Origin: CAYPLH01 sp964411505 | GTDB taxonomy: Bacteria; Bacillota; Clostridia; CAYPLH01; DUMO01 | Assembly: GCA_964411505.1 (NCBI GenBank) | Contig: CAYPLH010000021.1 | Location: 1 to 60,879 of the forward strand | Length of the DNA stretch: 60,879 bases | Direction: 5' to 3' | In this document: positions 45,743-52,992 of the stretch, piece after piece | Position numbering within the stretch: position 1 is the first letter of the stretch | Layout of the letters: every line of letters starts with the position of its first letter | Notes under the pieces: model-generated | Database searches by the model: none | What the model was told of the DNA's origin: nothing | Seen by the model: the letters and a program-made list of their open reading frames with translations, nothing else | Translations under genes and position numbers: made by a program

Positions 45743-45784
45743 TTAACCTACATATACAATGCTATTATAGTATATGTAGGTTAA
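45743..45784. promoter_or_regulatory. 15-bp perfect inverted repeat over the Fic-operon promoter
   Basis: TTAACCTACATATAC (45743-45757) and its exact complement (45770-45784) flank a 12-bp core reading TATAATAGCATT on the minus strand. The TATAAT is well placed as the -10 of the operon that starts at 45707. This fits an autoregulatory operator. Confidence 0.8.
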
Positions 45785-45828
45785 TATTAAATATATGTTC
45801 TTGAATTGAATTCTTGATAATAAATAAA

Positions 45829-45909
45829 GCGACAAACCCTGATTTCAAACCATTTTTTGAAAGAAGGTTTGTCACCTTATCTTAGAAAGTTTGGTCAAAA
45901 AAGATGCCG
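45829..45909. repeat. hairpin plus conserved tail, copy 2
   Basis: GACAAACC...GGTTTGTC with an inner TTTCAAA/TTTGAAA stem, then AGAAAGTTTGGTCAAAAAAG and ATGCC. The tail matches copy 1 at 44386-44410 except for single changes. It sits between the Fic operon and the RloB gene. Confidence 0.65.
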
Positions 45910-45950
45910 TTATTTTTGAATATTCAGTAAAATATAATAGCGATCCGCAA

Positions 45951-46661
45951 TTATTCAAATTGCTTTTTTCGTAGCTCTGTTATGAATAATCCTATATTGC
46001 ATCCTATTCTGTCCAGCATTGTTTTTTCGTCCTCGCAAATTTGTCGTTCTTCTTCTATTGCATTATCTACATTCTTCAATAGAGATTCGCAACGGAAGTT
46101 ACCTTTTGTATTAAACCCTAAAATGTCTGATACTTTCTTACTGGTATAAGTATGCTTGTTGCTAACTTTACTATTACATAATATCTGTTTTTCATCACCT
46201 TTGATATGTTGTGCATAAGCGTCAGGCACATGCAACAGCAACCATATGTCAAAACATGGGTTTGTTACAACTATTATCTCATCGTCTTTTATAGCTGATA
46301 GTAACTCAGTAAAACCGGCCCCTGCTACTCCATTGTAAATATCTAAATCAAAGACGACTACAAACTTGTCACTTTCTGAATAAGTTGAGTTTGCATCAGC
46401 TTTAAGTTCTGCTCGCTTTTGCTCCGCAAGTTCAAAAAGTTTTTTGGGATTACTCCAACCTTGATGCATTCCTGTTTTCTCAAGCGGAATAATTTTAATC
46501 GCATTGTGTATACCAAGCTCTCTTTTGTAATTGCATAGCCATGTAAAGTATACCTATTCGGTATTCTGGCCTTCACAAACAACATAATATGCAATTCTAA
46601 CCTCACCTAATTGTCCAACATCAGCCTCCCTGGTAAGGGGACGATATTCTCGAAGCGGCAT
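45951..46661 (-). pseudogene. RloB-family (AbiL subunit ii) gene with an in-frame stop
   Basis: Read from ATG 46661 the frame gives 236 codons, starting MPLREYRPLTREADVGQ, but codon 36 is TAG (46554-46556) inside the conserved CEGQNTE-stop-VYF segment. After it the frame continues with RloB-typical FVVVFDLD and NPCFDIWLLLH. Start codon and upstream stop overlap (TAATG). Downstream translation could begin at ATG 46469 and give 172 residues without the N-terminal part. RloB proteins are TOPRIM-like nuclease candidates paired with an AAA ATPase in abortive infection. Confidence 0.82.
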
Positions 46662-48040
46662 TACTCATCACCGCCTTTGCATTCTAGCTGTGTAAAAAAG
46701 GGTAACGCACCATATCTTCCATCTAAATATGCTTTGTCAATTTTGCGGTCATATCTTTCGCTAAATTTATCAAGCGAATAAATGACCGAAGCATTTTCTT
46801 CGTTTTTTTCGACAAACCAAATCTCATCACGTCTAAAGACATCCTGTGACATTATTGAAGATTCATGCGTTGTAAAAATGAGTTGTGTGCTTTTCCCCTT
46901 AGTAAATTCTACAAATAACTCAATTAATCGTTGTGTTACCTTAGGATGCAGACTCCGTTCAAGCTCATCTACAATATATACTCCACCTTCTTTGTTTTGC
47001 ATTACTATTCGCAATAAGTCAAATATTTTTTTGGTTCCATCCGATTCCTCTGAAAAAGTAAAATCATACACGCTATTTTTATGATGAAGTACTATAGTAG
47101 TCACTTTTAGCGGTTCATCCTTACCTTTTTGCTCAATTCTATACCAGCCTGTGGGTCCCGAGTGGATAATTGCAAATCTCTTAATTATTGAATTATTCAG
47201 ATTTTCATCAAGTGTTTTGGTTATTGCTTTATGCACTCCGCTCGGCAGCCTTGTTTCCAATTCAGTCATATCAAGATGCTCATTTTTAATATCAACAATT
47301 CCCGTATCAAAACTACTTACAGCATCAACAAATGCTTGAAAATTATCTTCGCTATTTTCATAGCACTCAAAACTCTGAATTACTGTGTCAGGCATTATAA
47401 ATTCAAGATTTGTACCAAAGTACTTATAGACATCAACAAAGCATAGCAAGTTTTTGCTGCTTGTTGCTTTCTTGCTTTTATTAATTGTGGTAAGAAGCAA
47501 TATCCGTTTATCATCCATAAAGTCGTTTGAAATATCTAAGAAACGGCTTTCTTCGTTTGAAAGATGAAGATAGCTTTTATTAACATTCAAACGATATGAA
47601 CCCTGAAGATTATCTATCTCTCTTTCATAAATATACTCCTGTTTGTCTTTGCCGGGATACAATCGATAAAGCCATTCAGTAATCAAAGTCTGTTGAGATA
47701 AAATCGCTGAAAACCCATAAGCATAAAATGAACCATTGGTATAGAATTCAAATTCAAACATTGATGGCTGGGTTTTGTTTTTTTCTGACAGCTTGCAAAA
47801 CATACCTCCTGCATCAAGTGGAAGATTTGATTTTATTACATAAGAAGCAAATCTCATCGCTTCAAATATCTTGCTTTTTCCAGACGCATTTGCACCATAA
47901 ATAGCGCTTAATTTAAGCAAATTGATATCCTCAATTTTATATATATGATCAAGATGATTTTGAGTTCGCCCAGCAATCATGGAAAAAGTTTGCTTTCTAT
48001 TATAAGATAAAAAGTTTTCTACTGAAAATCTGATTAACAA
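46661..48040 (-). CDS. AAA_15/AbiL-type ATPase, partner of RloB
   Basis: A 459-residue ABC/SMC-like ATPase. Walker A is GANASGKSK near residue 50, an ABC-like SDGTKK lies near 350, and the Walker B region is VYIVDELERSLHP. It is followed directly by RloB, the pairing seen in AbiL and restriction-linked RloA/B. The ATPase would act as sensor or regulator of the nuclease. The start is TTG 48040, five bases after GAGGTGG; the GTG at 48049 lies inside that site. Confidence 0.85.
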   Translation of the reverse strand: MLIRFSVENFLSYNRKQTFSMIAGRTQNHLDHIYKIEDINLLKLSAIYGANASGKSKIFEAMRFASYVIKSNLPLDAGGMFCKLSEKNKTQPSMFEFEFYTNGSFYAYGFSAILSQQTLITEWLYRLYPGKDKQEYIYEREIDNLQGSYRLNVNKSYLHLSNEESRFLDISNDFMDDKRILLLTTINKSKKATSSKNLLCFVDVYKYFGTNLEFIMPDTVIQSFECYENSEDNFQAFVDAVSSFDTGIVDIKNEHLDMTELETRLPSGVHKAITKTLDENLNNSIIKRFAIIHSGPTGWYRIEQKGKDEPLKVTTIVLHHKNSVYDFTFSEESDGTKKIFDLLRIVMQNKEGGVYIVDELERSLHPKVTQRLIELFVEFTKGKSTQLIFTTHESSIMSQDVFRRDEIWFVEKNEENASVIYSLDKFSERYDRKIDKAYLDGRYGALPFFTQLECKGGDE

Positions 48041-48064
48041 TTGAACCACCTCGTTTCAAGTTTA

Positions 48065-48151
48065 AGAGAAAAAATCTCTTTTAATTATTATATTACCACA
48101 TATCAATTTATTATACAACGATTTTGAAGAATGTTTAGAGATTTTTTCTCT
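48065..48151. promoter_or_regulatory. promoter region with two inverted AGAGA-N5-TCTCT boxes
   Basis: AGAGAAAAAATCTCT (48065-48079) and its exact reverse complement AGAGATTTTTTCTCT (48137-48151) flank an AT-rich stretch with TTGTAT and TAATATAAT on the minus strand. Together they suggest an operator pair for the AbiL-like operon. Confidence 0.6.
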
Positions 48152-48273
48152 GAAAATACTTCGCGGAACTGTATTTTTTACAATTTAGAGAATAAAATTG
48201 TACAGATTGATTATTTTTGGGCATAGAAAAGACAATCCCACTTTTAACTAAGTCAAAAAATAGGTTGTCTAGT

Positions 48274-48332
48274 TGGCGGAGAAGCGGGGATTCGAACCCC
48301 GGCTAGAGTAACCCCTACTAACGGTTTAGCAA
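48274..48332 (-). other. attachment site: 3' half of tRNA-Ser(GCU)
   Basis: Read on the minus strand this gives TTGCTAAACCGTT, the variable arm, T-arm GGGGTTCGAATCCCC, acceptor CTTCTCC, discriminator G and CCA. The 5' half is missing; the anticodon-stem left side reads ACGCA, which cannot pair. It is the displaced fragment left when a phage integrates into a tRNA gene. The intact gene should lie past the right edge, beyond the integrase. Confidence 0.88.
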
Positions 48333-48428
48333 TGCGTTATATAACCTTTAGCAACTTTTAACACCGTCCCGTAACCTATTGATAATGGTCAAGTTGCCAT
48401 AATTACTCATTAATAACTTGTTCTGTTT

Positions 48429-48504
48429 TTTGACTACTATGCATAACTTTAGTAGCCAAATAGTAGTCAAAAAAAGTAGTCAAACAACCCCTGGGGGGAC
48501 TACT
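48429..48504. promoter_or_regulatory. cluster of GTAGTC boxes, candidate integrase arm sites
   Basis: TTTGACTACTA (48429-48439, inverted), AGTAGCCAAA (48451-48460), TAGTAGTCAAA (48461-48471), AGTAGTCAAA (48475-48484) and GGACTACT (48497-48504, inverted). They start about 97 bp inside the attachment core, where arm-type sites of tyrosine integrases are expected. Confidence 0.55.
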
Positions 48505-48597
48505 GTTTTCAAAGCGAGAGAGTTCCCTCCCGAAAAAATAACCCCTTTCCAAAGGGCTAATTCCCCAAAAATTCCCCTAAATATCCCCAAGAATGTT

Positions 48598-48755
48598 TCA
48601 AGAGATCATCTTATCAATGGATTCACGGTATAACCGCTCAATATGAACCCTATGATAGCATAATTTATCTGCAACATCTTTCCATGCTGTTGGTTTTCCT
48701 TTCTATTTCCAGAAACGGCATTCAGTTCCTCTATGCTGGATTCTTCTCAACTTGT
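48598..48755 (-). pseudogene. decayed phage transcription-regulator fragment (ArpU/RinA/DUF1492-like)
   Basis: The last 33 codons (48598-48699) read GKPTAWKDVADKLCYHRVHI, then ERLYRESIDKMIS. This is the sigma-4-like helix-turn-helix end of late phage regulators. Two codons upstream the frame hits TAG (48703-48705), and the preceding stretch is only weakly protein-like. No start is found. It is a relic of a late-gene activator. Confidence 0.5.
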
Positions 48756-48906
48756 TGGGGTAAAGAAAAGGATACCTCCTGATAGAGATACCCTTCAGCT
48801 GAACCCAATTTTGGGTTGACCAAATTTTCAGGCTATTTTCTTAGCTTCCTGCTTAATTAATTAATTTTCTAATCTTTGAATTGATATATTATTCTTACTC
48901 ATAACA

Positions 48907-49200
48907 TTAAACCCCTCCATAACTCATTGATGATATTATCAGTCTGACAGCGGTTCTAAAACCCTGGTCAAAAGCTACTTCTTGTACGCAAGATTCTAAA
49001 GCACATATTGCACTTTCAAGTTCGCTCCAATAACCTTTGTTATCTTTCTTCAGATCTGATATTGCAGTTTCAACAATTGCTGCGTATTTAACATAATCTG
49101 TTGTCTGCCTCACTATGTCGATAATCATTTTATCGTGATCGTCCGGATGCATTTCGATTAATTCTGTAATTGTAATACTGTCTAATTTCTTCATATACAT
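48907..49200 (-). CDS. small prophage protein (DUF6809-like)
   Basis: A 97-residue acidic helical protein. The frame is open to 49341, but GGAGG lies just before ATG 49200 (MYMKKLDSITITELIEMHPD). The end, AFDQGFRTAVRLIISSM, resembles a family common in Clostridia mobile elements. Function unknown. Confidence 0.6.
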   Translation of the reverse strand: MYMKKLDSITITELIEMHPDDHDKMIIDIVRQTTDYVKYAAIVETAISDLKKDNKGYWSELESAICALESCVQEVAFDQGFRTAVRLIISSMSYGGV

Positions 49201-49378
49201 TAACCCTCCATAAGTTTTGATTAATACCCGGATAGCATAGAAATTTACTACCGGCTTTATCCTGAGTTGATTCACCGGAAAGGAATTATCCCTTCCGTCA
49301 TATTTGTCTTTTGCGTGGGGTCTAGATAGTAATCGCATCATCCTTTCAAAATAAAATTAGTACTGTATTTCATCTAAG

Positions 49379-49570
49379 TTATAGTAGTATTATAACGGTG
49401 TACTCTGGCGTATGGCTAAGTAGCCGCTTTATGTCTCTGGTTTTGGCGTTGTTTAGCCTCCATGCCAACCCATGATGTTCATCATAGAATATTAAGTCTT
49501 TCCCAAGCAGTTTTTTTAGATCGCCCTCCTGATAGTCATAAATAACTTGAAGTATTTTTTCTGGATACAC
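49379..49570 (-). CDS. small prophage protein, unknown
   Basis: The best start is GTG 49570, seven bases after AAAGGAGG, giving 63 residues (VYPEKILQVIYDYQEGDLKK, ending in EYTVIILL). No family is recognised. It lies between the structured non-coding stretch and the 48907-49200 gene. Confidence 0.55.
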   Translation of the reverse strand: MYPEKILQVIYDYQEGDLKKLLGKDLIFYDEHHGLAWRLNNAKTRDIKRLLSHTPEYTVIILL

Positions 49571-49633
49571 AATAAAGCCTCCTTTTGTTCCTTGAAAGAA
49601 GGTTTCAGTGATGCTATAATGTAATAACAAAAC

Positions 49634-49699
49634 TGACCTTCTGCAAGGTTGGTTTGGTTAAGGAATCCGGGTTGTCCGCCAAGGTCAGCCGGGTTCCTT
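49634..49699. other. structured intergenic stretch
   Basis: GACCTT-CTGC-AAGGTT, an AAGGAATCCGG/CCGGGTTCCTT stem (49660-49670 with 49689-49699), and a competing CTGACCTT/AAGGTCAG pair can form alternative folds. The long stem immediately follows the stop of the next gene on the minus strand. It may be a terminator-like structure or a small RNA. Confidence 0.45.
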
Positions 49700-50205
49700 T
49701 ATTTTGAATTGTTTTTACTTTCATCAATAACTTCTAGCAACACTGGTTTTAATAATCTTACTAATTGCGCAAAAGAACAACCATGATTAATGCTAGACAA
49801 CTTTTCTTCATTAGTATAACCATTGTTTGATAGCCAATTGACGGCATCCTCTCTGGTGCTCTTTGGCACAATATCAGAACAACCCCATAAACTACCTAAA
49901 CGATTGATAGCCTGCTCTGGAGTGTCGAATGTAAGCCACCACTCTTTAGTGTTATCATCAAAAGCTTCAATCAAAGAATTTCTAATAATTCCAGGTGCAT
50001 GACCATCATACCGTTTAGTCTTTTTTTGGTCGTTTTTGTTGGTGTCTAGCCAATCCATAACTTTTTGTTTATCGAATCTAACTGCATCGCCTACACTGAA
50101 GTACGGCAACCCTTTTTTGCGCAAGTTGTCGATGGTCCTAGGAGTTACTTTTAGAAAGTTTGACAATTCTTCTTTGGTTAATATTTCCTCACTCGAGTTA
50201 ATCAC
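49699..50205 (-). CDS. HTH_17/excisionase-type DNA-binding protein
   Basis: A 168-residue protein with an N-terminal MerR-like helix-turn-helix (LTKEELSNFLKVTPRTIDNL, VRFDKQKVMDWL) and a C-terminal domain of unknown role. Its promoter at 50242-50270 is strong. The exact start is unclear: GTG 50205 lies inside the GGGAGGTG ribosome site and no better-placed codon is seen. Confidence 0.7.
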   Translation of the reverse strand: MINSSEEILTKEELSNFLKVTPRTIDNLRKKGLPYFSVGDAVRFDKQKVMDWLDTNKNDQKKTKRYDGHAPGIIRNSLIEAFDDNTKEWWLTFDTPEQAINRLGSLWGCSDIVPKSTREDAVNWLSNNGYTNEEKLSSINHGCSFAQLVRLLKPVLLEVIDESKNNSK

Positions 50206-50241
50206 CTCCCTTACATGTGGAATTATGTTGAATATAATAGA

Positions 50242-50270
50242 ACTATATAGAATTAAATCGAATATGTCAA
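50242..50270 (-). promoter_or_regulatory. sigma-A-type promoter for the 49699-50205 gene
   Basis: On the minus strand TTGACA (50265-50270) and TATAGT (50242-50247) are 17 bp apart, 37 bp upstream of the gene start. Confidence 0.8.
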
Positions 50271-50337
50271 GAAAAAACTTCCAAATAAAAAAAGAAGCTT
50301 TGTGAAGCTCCTAAAAAAAATTGTAAAACATATTTGT

Positions 50338-50685
50338 TTACATAATTTCTTGCTGTTTCTCAGGTTTCGAATGTAGTTCAGATCTCAATCTCTTTATTTC
50401 ATCGTGCATCATACCGGTATAAAAATCAATCTCGAAAAGCTGTTCAGTCATCATACAAATTACGTATAGCATTGCCATGATTAAAAGAGAACCCAAGATT
50501 AAACCTATACCAGCACCTAGACCTACCCAGTTGGTTGCTTCCTCAGCTAAGACCGCAAAACCCTCTCGAGGAACTTCGATTATGCCGTATTCTTGGAAAA
50601 TAAAGATTGCCGCAATTACGCCGCCTATGAATTGAACCCATGCAATAAATTTTAGCCATGATAACCAATCATTGCTACTTTCCAT
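50338..50685 (-). CDS. small two-helix membrane protein, unknown
   Basis: A 115-residue protein with two membrane segments (about 12-32 and 55-82). It starts MESSNDWLSWLKFIAW behind AAAAAGGGAG and ends in a charged tail MMHDEIKRLRSELHSKPEKQ. No family is recognised. It lies within the prophage. Confidence 0.6.
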   Translation of the reverse strand: MESSNDWLSWLKFIAWVQFIGGVIAAIFIFQEYGIIEVPREGFAVLAEEATNWVGLGAGIGLILGSLLIMAMLYVICMMTEQLFEIDFYTGMMHDEIKRLRSELHSKPEKQQEIM

Positions 50686-50975
50686 AGAACCGTCTCCCTT
50701 TTTATTACATAATACCATATTGGAGTGGGGAAGAAGACAAGATTATTCTTAAGATTGCTCAAAATAGCTTTACATAATATTGCACCTTTTAACCTTTTAA
50801 TAGAATCTTATAAACTGTACTGTTTTCTTGATAGAATAGACGTTCAAGCTATTAGCGCAAGACGCTTAACGGATATCATTCTCCTTTACAGGAAGCATGT
50901 ATACTTGCCGATCAGGGGAAAGAAGCGTCATAAGTTGATAATTAAATCACAGTCGAAACAGCATTTATATTTGTT

Positions 50976-51272
50976 TTATTTATTTCTGCCGCCTCCTAAA
51001 ACCTTAAGCTTAGATTCGTGACCGTTTACCTGTATAGAGAGGTTGTCCAGCTTGGTTTCAACATCATCAAATCTTTTATCATGCTCTTGTAGTTTTTCAT
51101 AGGTTTGCTTGTAACCATCAAAAAGTGCATCAAGCTTTTTACCATGCTCATTTTCGATTCGTACAATATCCGTTTTGTCTGCCTTCTGATTAATCTTTAC
51201 TTCCAATGTATCAAATCTTTTATTAAAGTCGGAATACATCTTTTCAAGCAGTTCAAAGGTTTTATCATCCAC
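50976..51272 (-). CDS. coiled-coil protein, prophage paralog of the 7386-7805 protein
   Basis: 98 residues starting MDDKTFELLEKMYSDFNKRF, with a heptad-like chain ending KVLGGGRNK. Beginning and layout match the chromosomal protein beside gyrA, which has extra 14-residue repeats. Preceded by AAGGAGG. Function unknown. Confidence 0.7.
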   Translation of the reverse strand: MDDKTFELLEKMYSDFNKRFDTLEVKINQKADKTDIVRIENEHGKKLDALFDGYKQTYEKLQEHDKRFDDVETKLDNLSIQVNGHESKLKVLGGGRNK

Positions 51273-51306
51273 AAATACCGCCTCCTTACTTACTGGGTCT
51301 ATTATA

Positions 51307-51543
51307 TCATAGTGCTAAGAGAGAAGGAATATGTTTTTTGTTTTGTTGCATTTTGTGTGAATTGTATCTATATTCTCTCGTTGTCATTTCATCTACCTGA
51401 TTAGACTGGATGAAGATTTCTCACTCTTCTACCGGGACATCAAGGAGCATGTACGCTTTTTCGATTCCCAAATTAGAAGTCAACTTCCAATTTGAATATT
51501 CGTTTGCAACTTTCATAAATCTTTGAGCTGTTCTATCCGTAAA
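51307..51543 (-). pseudogene. DUF3102 fragment with nonsense codon
   Basis: From 51543 the minus frame reads FTDRTAQRFMKVANEYSNWK, then LGIEKAYMLLDVPVEE, the mid-part of DUF3102 phage proteins. A TGA at 51421-51423 replaces an expected Arg (CGA or AGA); afterwards EIFIQSNQVDEMTTRE continues the family for a while. The 5' end is lost (TAG just upstream). Confidence 0.6.
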
Positions 51544-51801
51544 CTAAACTATTTTAGATATGTGCTTATCGCGTGCTATTTTCGATTTATAGACGTTTTA
51601 CAGGGAAGATATACCCCTTGTAGCAAGCACGCGAAATAATGAATTTTAGCTGTAAATAAATCCATTTTGTAATGATGTATTCATGTCTTAACATCTAATA
51701 TCTTTTTTGAGTGCAATATCACCTAGAAACACGCTCGAGAACCACCTGAATATGATACAATAGCGGGGGTAGGCGTTAAAAAAAAATAACAATTATTAGG
51801 A

Positions 51802-51819
51802 TGTAATGACGTCGTTACA
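51802..51819. repeat. operator-like near-palindrome
   Basis: TGTAATGACGTCGTTACA matches its reverse complement at 16 of 18 positions. It lies upstream of the decayed antirepressor fragment and may be an abandoned repressor site. Confidence 0.5.
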
Positions 51820-51924
51820 ACAGTATTACTGCCCCTAAATAAACTCCTTTATTATTGCCAGTACAATTCCATTTGCAATTCTTCTTTTCTGACGGCTCGG
51901 CTTTTACCTGATAACGCTTTCTAA

Positions 51925-52242
51925 AATTTAGAAAACGGAATAGTTCCCGTTTATCAGTCCGACAAGGGTACCAAGCTTGTTAACGCAAGAGAGTTGCATG
52001 GCTTTTTAAACGTTGGGACGAGATTTAATGATTGGGTTAGCCGCAGAATAAGCGAATACGATTTTGAAAAAGACAAAGATTTTATCGTACTCAAAAATGA
52101 GTACGGCGAAAAAACAGCGTTTCAGGAATATTGCCAGAGGGAATTTAACTACACAAAAATGATGGCATACGGATTCATTGAGGTTGCTGAAAAGTACCTT
52201 GTAGCATCAATGTTACAAGTGCAATCAATTTCAAAATATTGA
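51925..52242 (+). pseudogene. AntA/AntB-type antirepressor fragment
   Basis: The open stretch reads LENGIVPVYQSD..., then NARELHGFLNVGTRFNDWVS and DFEKDKDFIVL, matching the N-terminal AntA domain. There is no upstream ATG (TAA at 51922-51924), and the end is scrambled relative to the family. It is both 5'-truncated and internally altered. Confidence 0.65.
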
Positions 52243-52267
52243 TAAATTAATCTACTAAGTGTATAAT
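52239..52267 (+). promoter_or_regulatory. strong sigma-A-type promoter
   Basis: TTGATA (52239-52244) and TATAAT (52262-52267) are separated by exactly 17 bp, 31 bp before the 52299 gene. GGAGG at 52285-52289 is its ribosome site. Confidence 0.88.
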
Positions 52268-52298
52268 AATGGTATAAAACTAATGGAGGCGAGTACTT

Positions 52299-52967
52299 AT
52301 GTTAAAAAAATATAGGCAAGCTATAATTGGCTTTGTGCTAGGTGCGGTTATCTTTGGCGCATTTGCCGTAAGCGCTGGTAATGTTGCTGGTAACAACACA
52401 AGCAACGTAAATATAGTAGGTGAAACAAGCCAACTTGAAGAATTCATTCTTTACCGTTCTGAATGCCGCCTAAACATTGACGGTGAATTTTATGACAACG
52501 AAGAATTGCCTTTGCTGAACTATAAAGGACAAACATATATTCCATCTGACGCATTTGAAAAGATATGCAACCAGGTTGGAGTAGACTTCAACTGGATAAG
52601 CGAACTTAAACAAATACAAGTTGAAATCGGGGACAAAATCCCAACTTTACCTGTGAAGGAGGAACCAACTGTGAGCGAACCATATATTGACGAAAACGGA
52701 ATTAACGTATCAGTGTTCGACGGCGTGGAGTATGTGAGTATATTCCAAGTTAGACAAGTTATTGATAACTACCTAAAGGATATTCCTCATTTCTACACAT
52801 TCGATAAAGAAAACAAAACATTGATGATTAACGATACGCTGCTTGGAGGAGCTCGGCTTCCTGATGAATTTGCTACGCTAAACATTCCGCTATTTTACCC
52901 AGACGGAACCCAACACATAAAATATGATTTTTTTATTGAAAATATCCTTCCACTCCCTAAGAAATAG
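52299..52967 (+). CDS. secreted stalk-domain-like prophage cargo (moron) protein
   Basis: A 222-residue exported or membrane-anchored protein with one N-terminal hydrophobic segment (about 8-28). The middle region INGEFYDNEELPLLNYKGQT-like (about 60-110) and a second similar unit (about 125-175) resemble copper-amine-oxidase N-terminal or stalk domains of Firmicutes surface proteins. It has its own promoter and terminator and runs opposite to the phage genes, the pattern of a lysogenic-conversion gene. Activity unknown. Confidence 0.7.
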   Translation: MLKKYRQAIIGFVLGAVIFGAFAVSAGNVAGNNTSNVNIVGETSQLEEFILYRSECRLNIDGEFYDNEELPLLNYKGQTYIPSDAFEKICNQVGVDFNWISELKQIQVEIGDKIPTLPVKEEPTVSEPYIDENGINVSVFDGVEYVSIFQVRQVIDNYLKDIPHFYTFDKENKTLMINDTLLGGARLPDEFATLNIPLFYPDGTQHIKYDFFIENILPLPKK

Positions 52968-52968
52968 A

Positions 52969-52992
52969 GGGGCTTATTTGCCCCTTTTTTTA
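52969..52992 (+). terminator. terminator after the cargo gene
   Basis: AGGGGC-TTATTT-GCCCCT followed by TTTTTT, beginning two bases after the stop codon. Confidence 0.92.

Larger units (their letters stand above)
48333..48906. other. prophage end, mostly non-coding
   Basis: 574 bp holding the integrase-arm-like boxes at 48429-48504, a decayed regulator fragment at 48598-48755 and a small AACCCAA/TTGGGTT hairpin at 48802-48817. No intact gene is seen. Confidence 0.6.
51273..51993. other. decayed prophage stretch
   Basis: 721 bp without an intact gene. It contains a DUF3102 fragment, a TCGCGTGCT/AGCACGCGA inverted pair (51569-51577, 51626-51634), an A9 run near 51778, a near-perfect palindrome at 51802-51819 and the beginning of an antirepressor fragment. 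Confidence 0.65.

Noticed and set aside
46358..46606. 82-codon frame upstream of RloB
   Set aside because: It is an alternative frame over the true RloB N-terminus, which is clear in the frame from 46661 despite the TAG.
48418..48633. 71-codon plus-strand frame at the prophage end
   Set aside because: It spans the GTAGTC boxes and decayed DNA, has no ribosome site and resembles nothing.
50725..51021. 98-codon plus-strand frame in the prophage
   Set aside because: No ribosome site and no recognisable family, and it overlaps the end of a better-supported minus-strand gene.
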